A stretch of DNA of 64,000 bases, taken from assembly GCF_013337285.1 (NCBI RefSeq), contig NZ_SUPW01000004.1:124001-188000 (forward strand), in the 5' to 3' direction. The DNA comes from Agrobacterium tumefaciens (GTDB lineage Bacteria > Pseudomonadota > Alphaproteobacteria > Rhizobiales > Rhizobiaceae). Below, piece after piece: positions 52,464 through 62,237 of the stretch (its first letter is position 1; each line of letters opens with the position of its first letter). The position numbers were made by a program, and so were the translations under genes. Under the pieces are notes generated by a model. The model worked only from the letters and a program-made list of their open reading frames with translations. It was not told the origin of the DNA and made no database searches.

Positions 52464-52869
52464 GTTTGATACCAAGATCGCCGTCATCCTTCGTGATGAC
52501 CTTGCCGTATGGCAAAAACTGAACGTTACCGCATTTCTCATGTCGGGCATTGTCGCCCAGGCCGGAGAGATCATCGGGGAACCATACCTCGATGGAGCGG
52601 GCAACGTCTATAACCCCCTGTCCATCCAGCCGATCGTTGTCATGGCCACGGATCAGGAGGCGCTACGAAAGATCCATCAACGATCCCTCGAGCGCGATGT
52701 CACGACATCACTCTACATTGAGGAAATGTTCGCGACCGGGCACGATGTCGCCAACCGTCAGGTATTTTCGGAGTTCTCTCCTGACAATGCCAAGGTGGTT
52801 GGCATGGCGCTGAGGGCGGACAAGAAGATCGTCGACAAGATCACCAAAGGCGCAAAGCTGCACACTTAA
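52462..52869 (+). CDS. DUF2000 family protein
   Basis: 135-residue cytoplasmic protein. The sequence MFDTKIAVILRDDLAVWQKLNVTAFLMSGIVAQAGEIIGEPYLDGAGNVYNPLSIQPIVVMATD fits the DUF2000 family, which folds like peptidyl-tRNA hydrolase 2 and has no established function. A few histidine/aspartate residues are present but no known catalytic set. Its ATG overlaps that of the AraC gene; it may be the AraC target. A hairpin follows at 52889. Confidence 0.83.
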   Translation: MFDTKIAVILRDDLAVWQKLNVTAFLMSGIVAQAGEIIGEPYLDGAGNVYNPLSIQPIVVMATDQEALRKIHQRSLERDVTTSLYIEEMFATGHDVANRQVFSEFSPDNAKVVGMALRADKKIVDKITKGAKLHT

Positions 52870-52888
52870 CGATAGGTCTTCAAATACG

Positions 52889-52914
52889 AAGGGGAGGCTG
52901 TAAGCCTCCCCTTC
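52889..52914. terminator. Hairpin between DUF2000 and lepA
   Basis: GAAGGGGAGGC (52889-52899) pairs with GCCTCCCCTTC (52904-52914), loop TGTA. There is no strong T-run on either side, so it may work as a transcript end with help or as a convergent barrier. Confidence 0.6.
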
Positions 52915-52943
52915 AACAGCGGCGATGGCAATATGATTGCCGC

Positions 52944-54770
52944 TTATTCGTCGTTCATCTTCAGAGCGGCGATGAAGGCTTCCTGCGGAATTTCCACCTT
53001 GCCGAACTGGCGCATGCGCTTTTTGCCTTCCTTCTGCTTGTCCAGAAGTTTGCGCTTGCGCGTCGCGTCGCCGCCATAGCACTTCGCCGTCACATCCTTG
53101 CGCAGCGCGCGCACGGTTTCGCGGGCGATGACCTTGCCGCCGATGGCGGCCTGGATCGGAATCTGGAACATGTGCGGCGGAATGAGTTCCTTCAGCTTTT
53201 CGCACATGCCGCGCCCGCGCCGGTCGGCCGCCGAGCGGTGCACAAGCATGGAAAGCGCATCCACCGGGTCGCCATTGACGAGGATCGACATCTTGACGAG
53301 ATCGCCTTCGCGATAGTCGATGATGGTGTAATCGAACGAGGCGTAACCCTTGGAGATGGATTTCAGCCGGTCGTAAAAGTCGAACACCACTTCGTTGAGC
53401 GGCAATTCATAGGTGATCATCGCGCGGTTGCCGACATAGGTCAGCTCCGTCTGCAGGCCGCGCCGGTCCTGACAGAGTTTCAGGATGCCACCGAGATATT
53501 CGTCCGGCGTCAGGATCGTCGCCTTGATCCACGGCTCGCGGATTTCCTTGATCTTCACCACGTCGGGCATGTCTGCCGGGTTGTGAAGTTCTTTCTCGGT
53601 ACCGTCAGTCAGCGTCATTTCATAGACAACCGAAGGTGCTGTGGCGACGAGATCGAGATTGAATTCGCGCTCGAGACGTTCCTGAATGATTTCGAGGTGC
53701 AGCAGGCCGAGGAAGCCGCAACGGAAACCGAAGCCGAGGGCGGCGGAGGATTCCATTTCGAAAGAGAAGGAAGCGTCGTTGAGGCGAAGCTTGCCGACAG
53801 CCGCGCGCAAATCCTCGAAGTCAGCCGCATCCACTGGGAAGAGACCGCAGAATACCACCGGCTGCGCGGGCTTGAAGCCGGGCAGGGCCTGCGCCGTCGG
53901 GCGCTTGTCATCGGTGATCGTATCGCCAACACGCGTATCGGCGACTTCCTTGATCGAAGCAGTGATGAAGCCGATCTCGCCGGGGCCGAGGCTATCGACA
54001 TTGACCATCTTCGGGGTCAACACGCCAATACGCTCGACGCCGTATTTGGCGCCCGAACCCATCATGCGGATCTGCTGACCCTTGGTCAGCACGCCATCGA
54101 TGACGCGCACGAGAACCATGACGCCGAGATAGGTGTCGTACCAGCTATCGACCAGCAGCGCCTTGAGCGGCCCGTTATCGCCGACATCGCTCTTCGGCGG
54201 AGGCAGCTTGTGGACGATGGCTTCCAGAACGTCCGGGATGCCGAGGCCGGTCTTGGCCGAGATCAGCACCGCCTCGGAGGCGTCGATGCCGATAACCTCT
54301 TCGATCTGTTCCTTGATGCGATCGGGTTCGGCAGCCGGCAGATCGACCTTGTTGAGAACCGTCACCAGCTCGTGATTGTTGTCGATTGCCTGATAGACAT
54401 TGGCGAGCGTCTGCGCTTCCACGCCCTGCGATGCGTCCACCACCAGCAGCGAACCTTCGCAGGCCGAAAGCGAGCGGGACACTTCGTAAGCAAAGTCGAC
54501 GTGGCCGGGTGTGTCGATGAGGTTCAGCACATAGATCTCGCCGTTATTCGCCTTATAGTGCAGGCGCACGGTCTGGGCCTTGATGGTGATGCCGCGCTCG
54601 CGCTCGATATCCATCGAATCGAGAACCTGTTCCGACATGTCGCGCTCGGCAAGGCCGCCCGTCGACTGGATCAACCGGTCGGCCAGCGTCGATTTGCCGT
54701 GATCGATGTGGGCAACGATCGAGAAGTTGCGAATATGGTCCAGGGGCGTGCGGGTCGAATTTGTGCTCAT
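52944..54770 (-). CDS. lepA: Elongation factor 4 (back-translocase)
   Basis: Ribosome-associated GTPase. 608 residues with G1 [10 protein letters not shown] (20-29), switch [18 protein letters not shown] and the C-terminal LepA-specific domain ending around [43 protein letters not shown], where the basic tail is characteristic. Length matches LepA (about 600). Single gene, 73 bp from the nitrilase-family gene upstream on the same strand. Confidence 0.97.
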   Translation of the reverse strand: MSTNSTRTPLDHIRNFSIVAHIDHGKSTLADRLIQSTGGLAERDMSEQVLDSMDIERERGITIKAQTVRLHYKANNGEIYVLNLIDTPGHVDFAYEVSRSLSACEGSLLVVDASQGVEAQTLANVYQAIDNNHELVTVLNKVDLPAAEPDRIKEQIEEVIGIDASEAVLISAKTGLGIPDVLEAIVHKLPPPKSDVGDNGPLKALLVDSWYDTYLGVMVLVRVIDGVLTKGQQIRMMGSGAKYGVERIGVLTPKMVNVDSLGPGEIGFITASIKEVADTRVGDTITDDKRPTAQALPGFKPAQPVVFCGLFPVDAADFEDLRAAVGKLRLNDASFSFEMESSAALGFGFRCGFLGLLHLEIIQERLEREFNLDLVATAPSVVYEMTLTDGTEKELHNPADMPDVVKIKEIREPWIKATILTPDEYLGGILKLCQDRRGLQTELTYVGNRAMITYELPLNEVVFDFYDRLKSISKGYASFDYTIIDYREGDLVKMSILVNGDPVDALSMLVHRSAADRRGRGMCEKLKELIPPHMFQIPIQAAIGGKVIARETVRALRKDVTAKCYGGDATRKRKLLDKQKEGKKRMRQFGKVEIPQEAFIAALKMNDE

Positions 54771-54843
54771 GCCCCGCGCTATAGCAGGGGCTTCTCATGC
54801 CGCAAAGCGGGAATTTGGTTAAAAGCCCTTTAAAATGGGCTTT

Positions 54844-55713
54844 TCAGCTCGCAAATTGCTCCGGCCAGTCGCGACGGGTGGCCACCTGTCCCTCGGTTCT
54901 GAGTCTTGCGACGGCGGTAAGATCGATATCGGCAATCAATAGCGTGCTTTGCGTCACCGCATCGCCGTCGCTTTCCGCAACGATGCCGGATGCCGGCATG
55001 CCGTAATCGGAGGGTACGTAAAGCGCCGCACGGCCACGATTTTCATCGACGGCGGGCGACCATGGGGCCTCACCGGCGGTGGGGGAGGAGAGAACGGCAT
55101 ATTGATTTTCCAGCGCCCGCGCCTGCGCGCCGATGCGCACCCGGTAAGCGCCGGCCAGCGTGTCGGTGCAACTGGGAGCGAGGACCAGTTCGACGCCCAT
55201 CTCCGCCAGCCTGCGGCCCAGCATCGGAAACTCGTTGTCGTAACAGATGAGGATGCCGAGCTTGCCTATCGGCGTCTCAAAAGCCTTCAGTCCCTCGATA
55301 CCGGCGTAGATGTTCCACTGTTCCCGCTCGAAACGGGTCATGATCTGCTTGTCCTGATAACCGATCAACCCGTCTGGCCCGAACAGCCATGCCCGGTTGC
55401 GGAACTTGCCGTCCGGGTCCTTCACCGGTGCGCTGCCCGGCTGGAACAGGATTTGGTGCTGTCGCGCCAGCTCCTCGCAAAGCTCCACCCATGAGGGGAT
55501 AAGCGGCTGTATCTCTTCGATGGAGCGGTGCAGATCCGACCGTGCCTCGGGCGGTAATTGCCCGGTCAGCGCCATGGCCGAATATTCCGGCAGAAGCAGC
55601 AACTCGGCCCCCTTTTCTTTCGCCTCGCGCGCGATGGCGGAAAGATGCGCCGCATAGGCTTCCCATGTCTCGATCAGTTCGATGGTATATTGGCTGGCGG
55701 CTAACCGGGTCAT
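54844..55713 (-). CDS. Carbon-nitrogen hydrolase (nitrilase superfamily)
   Basis: 289 residues from the ATG at 55713, which overlaps the GNAT stop. The catalytic triad is present: Glu43 (LLLLPEYSAM), Lys122 (GYQDKQIMTRFER) and Cys157 (ILICYDNEFP). Most likely an omega-amidase or carbamoyl/amide hydrolase; the substrate cannot be fixed. Coupled translation with the GNAT gene upstream suggests that both act on the same compound. Confidence 0.87.
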   Translation of the reverse strand: MTRLAASQYTIELIETWEAYAAHLSAIAREAKEKGAELLLLPEYSAMALTGQLPPEARSDLHRSIEEIQPLIPSWVELCEELARQHQILFQPGSAPVKDPDGKFRNRAWLFGPDGLIGYQDKQIMTRFEREQWNIYAGIEGLKAFETPIGKLGILICYDNEFPMLGRRLAEMGVELVLAPSCTDTLAGAYRVRIGAQARALENQYAVLSSPTAGEAPWSPAVDENRGRAALYVPSDYGMPASGIVAESDGDAVTQSTLLIADIDLTAVARLRTEGQVATRRDWPEQFAS

Positions 55714-56324
55714 CTGTTTCCCTCTCCAGCGGCGATGTTCTTCATCCAGAAGGACAGCGGTTTCGGGCTTTGAGTGCTCTCGTCGATATCCTGCCACGTA
55801 AAGCTGGTGCGCAGCTCGGGATGGTGGCGATAGCCCCGCTTTTCCCAGAAGGCGTTGAGCGGCACATAGTCGGCCGGGCGGCGCGGGTGATCGGCCGGTC
55901 GCTCGACCGCGCAAAAGGTGCACCAGTGGAAGCCCAGACGTTTTGCATGGGCCTCTCGCTCATCAAAGAAACGCACACCGAGGCCGTGACCACGATAATT
56001 CGATAGCAGCACGCTTTCGCCAAAATAAAACAGATCGGACGGGTCGTAACCGGCCGCAAGGAACGGCGCTTTCACCTCTTCGTTCTCCGCCGCCATCGGC
56101 ATGCCGGTGGACATGCCCACCACCTGCCCATCATCCAGCGCCAGCACGAAAACCGCGCCTTCGGTATCGGCATAGGTTGCCAGATATTTCCGCTCATGGT
56201 CCAGCGAGCCGTCATAGAGATAGGGAAAGGCGCGGAACACCTCAATCCGCAGGCGCGCCAGGTCGTCAAAACAGGCAACGGCGTCGATGCCGGAAAGAGA
56301 CTTGATTTCGACGGTCATGGGCAT
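55710..56324 (-). CDS. GNAT family N-acetyltransferase
   Basis: 204 residues from the ATG at 56324 (GAAAG upstream; ATGs at 56318 and 56342 are alternatives). The acetyl-CoA binding part reads ESVLLSNYRGHGLGVRFFDEREAHAKRLGFHWCTFCAVERP, with the RGHGLG P-loop-like motif. The C-terminal tail of 30 residues with an FTWQDIDE motif is seen in homologs adjacent to nitrilase genes. Overlaps the hydrolase start by 4 bp. Confidence 0.83.
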   Translation of the reverse strand: MPMTVEIKSLSGIDAVACFDDLARLRIEVFRAFPYLYDGSLDHERKYLATYADTEGAVFVLALDDGQVVGMSTGMPMAAENEEVKAPFLAAGYDPSDLFYFGESVLLSNYRGHGLGVRFFDEREAHAKRLGFHWCTFCAVERPADHPRRPADYVPLNAFWEKRGYRHHPELRTSFTWQDIDESTQSPKPLSFWMKNIAAGEGNR

Positions 56325-56391
56325 TTTCACTTTCGGTTGCACTGGTTATACCGTCATGGAAAACCCGCGCAAGCATTGAACGGAGAAGACG

Positions 56392-56793
56392 ATGACCGCC
56401 ACAGAGACCATCCGCGCCTATTACGATGCCTTCAACCGTCAGGACATGGATGCCTTTCTGGCGCTGCTTCACGATGAGGTGGTGCATGACATCAATCAGG
56501 GTGAGCGCCAGACCGGCAAGGCCGCTTTTGCTTCCTTCATGGACCATATGAACCGCTCCTATAAGGAAAACCTCACCGACATGGTCATCATGGTGAGCGA
56601 GGACGGCCAGCACGCTTCCGCCGAATTCATCGTCAATGGCGAATATCTCAAGACCGACGAAGGATTGCCCGAGGCTAATGGCCAGAAATACGTCCTGCCC
56701 GCCGGTGCCTTCTTCGACCTCAGAGACGGAAAAGTTAGCCGAGTAACAAACTACTATAATCTGAACGACTGGATTGCCCAGGTCGGCGCCTGA
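56392..56793 (+). CDS. NTF2-like (SnoaL-type, ketosteroid isomerase-related) protein
   Basis: 133-residue cone-fold protein: MTATETIRAYYDAFNRQDMDAFLALLHDEVVHDINQGERQTGKAAFASFMDHMNRSYKENLTDMVIMVSEDGQHASAEFIVNGEY is a clear NTF2/SnoaL pattern. No specific enzyme assignment is possible. Located in a divergent position to the GNAT gene (68 bp apart). Confidence 0.82.
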   Translation: MTATETIRAYYDAFNRQDMDAFLALLHDEVVHDINQGERQTGKAAFASFMDHMNRSYKENLTDMVIMVSEDGQHASAEFIVNGEYLKTDEGLPEANGQKYVLPAGAFFDLRDGKVSRVTNYYNLNDWIAQVGA

Positions 56794-56841
56794 GGCCTTC
56801 GTCGCTTCCGCCACAATGGCCATCCGAGAGTAATCGTTGTT

Positions 56842-56855
56842 TCCACTATTGTGGA
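56842..56855. promoter_or_regulatory. Inverted repeat TCCAC-TATT-GTGGA before the XRE-cupin gene
   Basis: Perfect 14-base inverted repeat 36 bp upstream of the start of the XRE gene, near a likely promoter. Possible operator. Confidence 0.3.
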
Positions 56856-56866
56856 TATTGACTCCA

Positions 56867-56894
56867 TCATATGAGAATTATAATCATCATATGA
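56867..56894. promoter_or_regulatory. Two TCATATGA palindromes 20 bp apart at the XRE-cupin start
   Basis: TCATATGA occurs at 56867-56874 and 56887-56894, the second overlapping the ATG. Two helical turns between them suit a dimer of dimers; autoregulation by the encoded XRE protein is a reasonable guess. Confidence 0.4.
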
Positions 56895-57472
56895 TGGAAA
56901 ACGAAGATCATATTCTCGAACGTTCGATTGGTGAGCGGATCAGGGTACTGCGGGCTGAAAACGGCCTGACACTGGATCGGCTTGCCTCCGAATCCGGCGT
57001 CAGCCGTGCTATGATTTCCCGCATCGAACGTGGTGAGGCAAGCCCGACGGCGTCGCTGCTCGCCCGCATCTGCGCCGCGCTCGGCCTGTCGCTTTCCGGT
57101 TTCTTCGCGGAAAATGAACAGGCGGTTTCCCCGCTGGTGAAGAAGCGGGACCAGCAGCTCTGGAAAGATCCCGAAACCGGTTATCTCCGCCGCGCCATCT
57201 CCCCGCCGCGTGTGGGTTCCGCTGTCGATATTGTCGAGGTCGAGTTTCCACCCGGCGCGCGTGTCGGCTTTCCGCCACATGCGGCAAGCCGGGGCATGAC
57301 GCAATATGTCTGGCTTTTCGAAGGAGTTCTGGAGATGACGAGCGGCGCTGCGGTGCACCTGATGGAGCCCGGAGATTGCCTTTTCATGCCGGTTGGTGAG
57401 GGACATGTTTTCCATAATCCTTCCGAAAAACCCGCCCGTTACGCCGTCGTGCTGGACCAAAGACAGCGCTGA
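56891..57472 (+). CDS. XRE-cupin transcriptional regulator
   Basis: About 193 residues from ATG 56891 or the adjacent 56894. N-terminal helix-turn-helix (IGERIRVLRAENGLTLDRLASESGVSRAMISRIERGEASPTASLLARICAALGLSLSGFF) at about 11-70 and a C-terminal cupin (VDIVEVEFPPGARVGFPPHAASRGMTQYVWLFEGVLEMTSGAAVHLMEPGDCLFMP). Such proteins often control amine or amino-acid metabolism genes. It precedes the GNAT gene by 21 bp; both likely form one operon. Confidence 0.88.
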   Translation: MMENEDHILERSIGERIRVLRAENGLTLDRLASESGVSRAMISRIERGEASPTASLLARICAALGLSLSGFFAENEQAVSPLVKKRDQQLWKDPETGYLRRAISPPRVGSAVDIVEVEFPPGARVGFPPHAASRGMTQYVWLFEGVLEMTSGAAVHLMEPGDCLFMPVGEGHVFHNPSEKPARYAVVLDQRQR

Positions 57473-57493
57473 TTTTTCCCGACAGGAGTTTTT

Positions 57494-58012
57494 ATGGCCA
57501 CCATCCGAGTGCTGAACGGGCAAGAGACGCTCGACGTCCTACCGGAACTCTGCGAAGTCCTTTCCGCCTGCGTCAATGGCGGTGCATCCGTCGGTTTCAT
57601 GTTGCCTTTCTCGCCACAGGATGCCGAACCGTTCTGGCGAGCCGTGGCGGAAGTGGCGGGTGAGGGCGGTACAATCCATGCCGTGGCGGAAGTGGATGGC
57701 AAGGTGGTGGGCACCGTGCAGGTGGGCCTTGCTTCCAAACCCAACCAGCCGCATCGAGGCGATCTGATGAAGCTTCTCGTACATCCGTTGGCCCGCGGTC
57801 TCGGGCTTGCCCGAAAGCTCATGCAAAAGGTGGAAGAGGAAGCTGCAGCCCGTGGCCGTACCCTGCTGGTGCTGGATACGGCCACGGGCAGCGATGCGGA
57901 GGCGATTTATCCCCGCCTCGGCTGGGAGCGGGTGGGGGTCATTCCGGATTACGCCCTGTTTCCAGATGGGCGCTATTGCGGCACGACCCTGTTTTATAAG
58001 CGGATCGGCTAG
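57494..58012 (+). CDS. GNAT family N-acetyltransferase
   Basis: 172 residues. The acetyl-CoA site reads GDLMKLLVHPLARGLGLARKLMQKVEEEAAARGRTLLVLDT, with the RGLGLA loop, and the end YPRLGWERVGVIPDYALFPDGRYCGTTLFYKRI is common among GNAT enzymes acting on small amines or antibiotics. GACAGGAG precedes the ATG at 57494. Downstream of the XRE-cupin gene, so it is the likely regulated enzyme. Confidence 0.87.
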   Translation: MATIRVLNGQETLDVLPELCEVLSACVNGGASVGFMLPFSPQDAEPFWRAVAEVAGEGGTIHAVAEVDGKVVGTVQVGLASKPNQPHRGDLMKLLVHPLARGLGLARKLMQKVEEEAAARGRTLLVLDTATGSDAEAIYPRLGWERVGVIPDYALFPDGRYCGTTLFYKRIG

Positions 58013-58026
58013 AGCATTTCCGCCGC

Positions 58027-59100
58027 TTATTGCCCCGGTTTCAGCGTGCGGTTGAAGGCGGCAACAATCATCTTTTCCAGTTCAGCATGAATATCTGCGC
58101 GCTCGCGCGGTCCGGCCGGTTCGCAGATTGGATCGCGCTCGCCGACGGATTTGAGAAACGCATCGGCATCCGGCTTGCATAGGGGCAGGAAGCTGAAATG
58201 GTTGGCCTCATCGACCTGCTGATAGGTCGAGCCAGGCACCTCGGCCGCCAGTCTGTCCGCCAGCACGGCCGGTGGAATTTTCCCCTTGCTGCCGAGATTG
58301 ATGAAGGTCAGCGGAATATCGATTGTTTTCAGGCTGACCGGCTGGAAGGCGAGTGCGAGGCCAGGATCTACCAGCACGGCGGAGCGGATGCGAGGGTCAC
58401 GGTTCTGCTGCTCGAAACGGGCCTTGTCGAGGGTTCCGAGGTCGAGCTTCGGCACGCTGACCGGCTCGTTATTGAGATAACCCCGGCCACCAGCGAACCA
58501 TTGGCAATCCATCATCGTGGCATACTCTTCGCAATAACGCGCGTAGGCAGTGAGATCGGCGCGTGCGCCCGAAATCTCCATCGCCGCGCTGCCGCCGAGC
58601 GAAAAGCCGAGCACGCCGATCCTCTGCGCATCGATCGCGCCGGACCATTTGCCCTGCGTCGTCAGCGCTGTAAGGATCGTGGAAAGATCACCCGTCCGCT
58701 CCCAGATTTTCGGCGTATCGGCAGGTGTTGAATCGCCGCTGGTGGTGCCGGGATGGTTGGGGCCGGCGACGATGAAACCCTCGCTCGCAAGCTTTGCGGC
58801 GATCCAGGCCATGCCGCTTACTCTCGAGCCCGAGCCGTGTGACAGAAGCACCAGCGGCAGGCGACCCGATTGCACCGCACCGTCCTTGAAGACGGGCGTG
58901 CCTTGAAAAATCCGGTCCTCGCCGGAAAGCGTCTGCGTGCCGTTGCCCTCCGAAGGATACCAGACGGTAACGGCAAGGTCTTTGCCACGGTCGGGAGAAT
59001 GGATGGCGATGTCGCTGACACCAACTGCTTCATTTGCAAAAGCCGGCTGGGTAATGAGAGCGGAAAACAGCATGGTGGTGATGGTGACGATGGGGCGCAT
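58027..59100 (-). CDS. Secreted alpha/beta hydrolase (dienelactone hydrolase/PAF-AH-like)
   Basis: 357 residues from the ATG at 59100, after AAGAGG. Signal peptide to about residue 23 (cleavage after AFA). Catalytic nucleophile in IGVLGFSLGGSAAME and the oxyanion region VLLSHGSGSR, with the histidine in EANHFSFLP. A pair of cysteines (YCEEYATMMDCQW) may form a disulphide. Substrate unknown; resembles periplasmic dienelactone-hydrolase-family esterases. Divergent from the AraC membrane protein. Confidence 0.85.
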   Translation of the reverse strand: MRPIVTITTMLFSALITQPAFANEAVGVSDIAIHSPDRGKDLAVTVWYPSEGNGTQTLSGEDRIFQGTPVFKDGAVQSGRLPLVLLSHGSGSRVSGMAWIAAKLASEGFIVAGPNHPGTTSGDSTPADTPKIWERTGDLSTILTALTTQGKWSGAIDAQRIGVLGFSLGGSAAMEISGARADLTAYARYCEEYATMMDCQWFAGGRGYLNNEPVSVPKLDLGTLDKARFEQQNRDPRIRSAVLVDPGLALAFQPVSLKTIDIPLTFINLGSKGKIPPAVLADRLAAEVPGSTYQQVDEANHFSFLPLCKPDADAFLKSVGERDPICEPAGPRERADIHAELEKMIVAAFNRTLKPGQ

Positions 59101-59204
59101 GAAAAACCTCTTGCGGTCGGAAAGAACGAGACCCAATCTGCGCTGTCATCTGTTTTCCGCGTCCTTGATCGCGTTTGAGGTCGTACCGAAACGCGATCTG
59201 GTCC

Positions 59205-60338
59205 ATGAAAAGACAGCAGGTCGTTGATCCGGGATATTTATTCGTGCTTTTCATTCCCCTGCCATTCGTCGTGGCGCTTCTGCTGGTCGTTATGTTCATC
59301 GTCTTTTTCCGAAGCGGAGACGACGTGCGGACGAACCGCGCCTTTCTGGCTCTGATTGCGCTTTGCGCGGTACAATCGGTTCTTGTCGGCCTGCGCTGGG
59401 GGTATGGCGTGAATGCGGTGCGTTATGTTTTGCCTGTCCTCGCCGCCTGCCTGCCGCCACTTGTCTATATCGCCTTCCGTGGCTTGATGAGGGTCGGGGC
59501 AGACAGCAGGAGGGCGATGCTGGCAAGTCTTGTGCTCTCGCCTCTGCTGATTATCGTTCTGGAATTCGCCCTGCCGGTGGCGATCGATCTTGCCCTGATC
59601 CTCATCTTTGTCGGCCATGCCACCGCACTGCTTCTTCTGGGAGGAAAAGGGCCGGATGGGCTGGACGAGGCGCAATTCGCCAGCGTCACCTCGGCGCACA
59701 GGGCACTGATCATCGCCGCCGTGGCGCTATGTGTTTCGGCGCTGTTTGATCTTCTCGTGTTCCTCGATTTTGAATGGGCGCATGGGGAAAATGTCGCCGC
59801 GCTCGTCAGTAATGCCAATCTTTTCGGGCTGTTGCTGATCGGGCTGATGGCCGCCCTGGCTGGAAAAAGCAAAGCGCCGCAAACGGCTGCGGAGCCGGCT
59901 GGTGAATTGCCGCCTGCCTCAGAGCCATCGGACCAGGACCGGGACATCGTCGCAAGCCTCGACCAATTGATGACAACACAGGCGCTTTACCGTGACGACA
60001 ACCTCAATCTGACGCGGCTGGCCAGACGCCTCGGCCTGCCAAGCCGGCAGATTTCCGGTGCGATCAATCGTTCCCTCGGCATTAATGTCTCGCAATATGT
60101 CAATCAGCTTCGTATCCGCGAAGCCTGTCGTTTGCTGGAAGAGACGGAGCAATCGGTGACCGCGATCATGTTCTCCTCGGGTTTCCAGACCAAGTCCAAC
60201 TTCAACCGGGAATTTCGCCGTGTCACCGGCATGAGCCCGGTGGACTGGCGTGAACGGGAAGTATGGAAACTGGTTTCGCCAAACAAAACGGCCACCCGGC
60301 AGATGCCGGATGACCGTCTGAAGATGGTCAGGAAATGA
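59205..60338 (+). CDS. AraC family regulator with N-terminal membrane domain
   Basis: 377 residues from the ATG at 59205. The first 235 residues form seven or eight hydrophobic segments (GYLFVLFIPLPFVVALLLVVMFIVFF onward), then a linker rich in Pro/Ala and the AraC DNA-binding domain at about 275-360 (LARRLGLPSRQISGAINRSLGINVSQYVNQLRIREACRLLEETEQSVTAIMFSSGFQTKSNFNREFRRVTGMSPVDWR). A membrane-anchored regulator that may sense a lipid or membrane signal. The divergent hydrolase is the natural target. Confidence 0.85.
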   Translation: MKRQQVVDPGYLFVLFIPLPFVVALLLVVMFIVFFRSGDDVRTNRAFLALIALCAVQSVLVGLRWGYGVNAVRYVLPVLAACLPPLVYIAFRGLMRVGADSRRAMLASLVLSPLLIIVLEFALPVAIDLALILIFVGHATALLLLGGKGPDGLDEAQFASVTSAHRALIIAAVALCVSALFDLLVFLDFEWAHGENVAALVSNANLFGLLLIGLMAALAGKSKAPQTAAEPAGELPPASEPSDQDRDIVASLDQLMTTQALYRDDNLNLTRLARRLGLPSRQISGAINRSLGINVSQYVNQLRIREACRLLEETEQSVTAIMFSSGFQTKSNFNREFRRVTGMSPVDWREREVWKLVSPNKTATRQMPDDRLKMVRK

Positions 60339-60344
60339 TGAGGA

Positions 60345-61475
<1,131 letters not shown>

Positions 61476-61637
61476 TTACAGGCGAACCGCACGGTACGCC
61501 TCCCAAGGGCTACTAAACATTTATCCTTGCAACCATCAAGAGGGAATGTTTCAAACTTGCGCGCTCTTTTGTAATGCCTGTCGATCGCCGTTTTGGCACG
61601 TGATCGCGTTCTTCTTGTGGTCTCTGCCCCGCCGTGG

Positions 61638-62111
61638 TCAGGGTTGCGTGCGTTTTAACGCCGGATCGTCCAGCGCAGGGTTATAAAACAGCGAGAGCGT
61701 CAGGCTTCTGGCGATGCGTTCGGCCGTTTCCATGAACCAGTCATGGGCCTCTCTGCTCGGCGCGATATCGTCAAGCGTTGCCGAAAACAGCGCCAGCCAT
61801 TGCGGGAAAAGTTCGGCTGTCATGTTTTTGACGCCCAGATGCGCCTGCACCGGCTTGCCACCGTAACTGCCATTCTTGAAGGCGACAGCCGACCAGAACT
61901 GCTTCATTTTGGCCATGTGTTCCGGCCAACGCCCGGACAGACGCGCATCGAAGACCGGTCCGAGCGTCGGATGTTTTAGAACGCGGCCATAAAATGTCTC
62001 CACCAGCAGATCGATGAAACCGGCATCGACGCCGATCTGCGCCATGGCGCTTTCCGCCCGGTTTTGAATTTCCGCGTTATGGGCGGCCCTTGCCGCAATC
62101 GGATCCTGCAT
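61638..62111 (-). CDS. Group III truncated haemoglobin
   Basis: 157-residue globin. FIDLLVETFYGRVLKHPTLGPVFDARL with the distal FY pair (40-41), WPEHMAKMKQFWSAVAF and the proximal histidine His91 in QAHLGVKN are characteristic of the group III (trHbP) family. Homologs bind O2, NO or CO and may aid nitrosative defence or iron-linked redox. It faces mbfA across a 138 bp region with two Irr boxes and a palindrome, so iron control of both is probable. Confidence 0.88.
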   Translation of the reverse strand: MQDPIAARAAHNAEIQNRAESAMAQIGVDAGFIDLLVETFYGRVLKHPTLGPVFDARLSGRWPEHMAKMKQFWSAVAFKNGSYGGKPVQAHLGVKNMTAELFPQWLALFSATLDDIAPSREAHDWFMETAERIARSLTLSLFYNPALDDPALKRTQP

Positions 62112-62152
62112 CGTACTTCCTTTTCCGCGAATTTACGCTGCTTGGCCGCGCT

Positions 62153-62173
62153 CGGCAATGCGACGCATTGCCG
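62153..62173. promoter_or_regulatory. Perfect 21-bp palindrome in the haemoglobin/mbfA divergent region
   Basis: CGGCAATGCG (62153-62162), a central A, and CGCATTGCCG (62164-62173) form a perfect inverted repeat, only 2 bp from the first Irr box. It may be an operator for a different regulator or the 5' hairpin of the haemoglobin transcript. Confidence 0.55.
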
Positions 62174-62175
62174 TA

Positions 62176-62190
62176 TTAGAATTGTTCTAA
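62176..62190. promoter_or_regulatory. Irr box (ICE) 1
   Basis: TTAGAA-TTG-TTCTAA, a perfect inverted repeat around a 3 bp centre. It lies just upstream of the -35 like CTTGAT (62195-62200) of mbfA and is also well placed to control the haemoglobin gene. Confidence 0.75.
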
Positions 62191-62220
62191 AAAGCTTGAT
62201 TGTGATGGTGCGTCGCTGTA

Positions 62221-62237
62221 TTTAGAATTATTCTAAA
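62221..62237. promoter_or_regulatory. Irr box (ICE) 2 over the mbfA promoter
   Basis: TTTAGAA-TTA-TTCTAAA matches the ICE consensus exactly, 46 bp centre to centre from box 1 and 12 bp before the mbfA ATG. It overlaps the -10 region (GTATTT at 62218-62223, 17 bp after CTTGAT), the layout of a repressor site. Confidence 0.8.

Noticed and set aside
53172..54833. Open frame of about 550 codons on the plus strand
   Set aside because: Antisense to lepA; no recognisable domain and composition typical of a shadow frame.
58012..58040. Phrase AGAGCATTTCCGCCGCTTATT as a dispersed repeat
   Set aside because: It recalls a common rhizobial intergenic phrase, but only a short fragment is present and it sits in a 14 bp gap next to coding sequence; too little to call.
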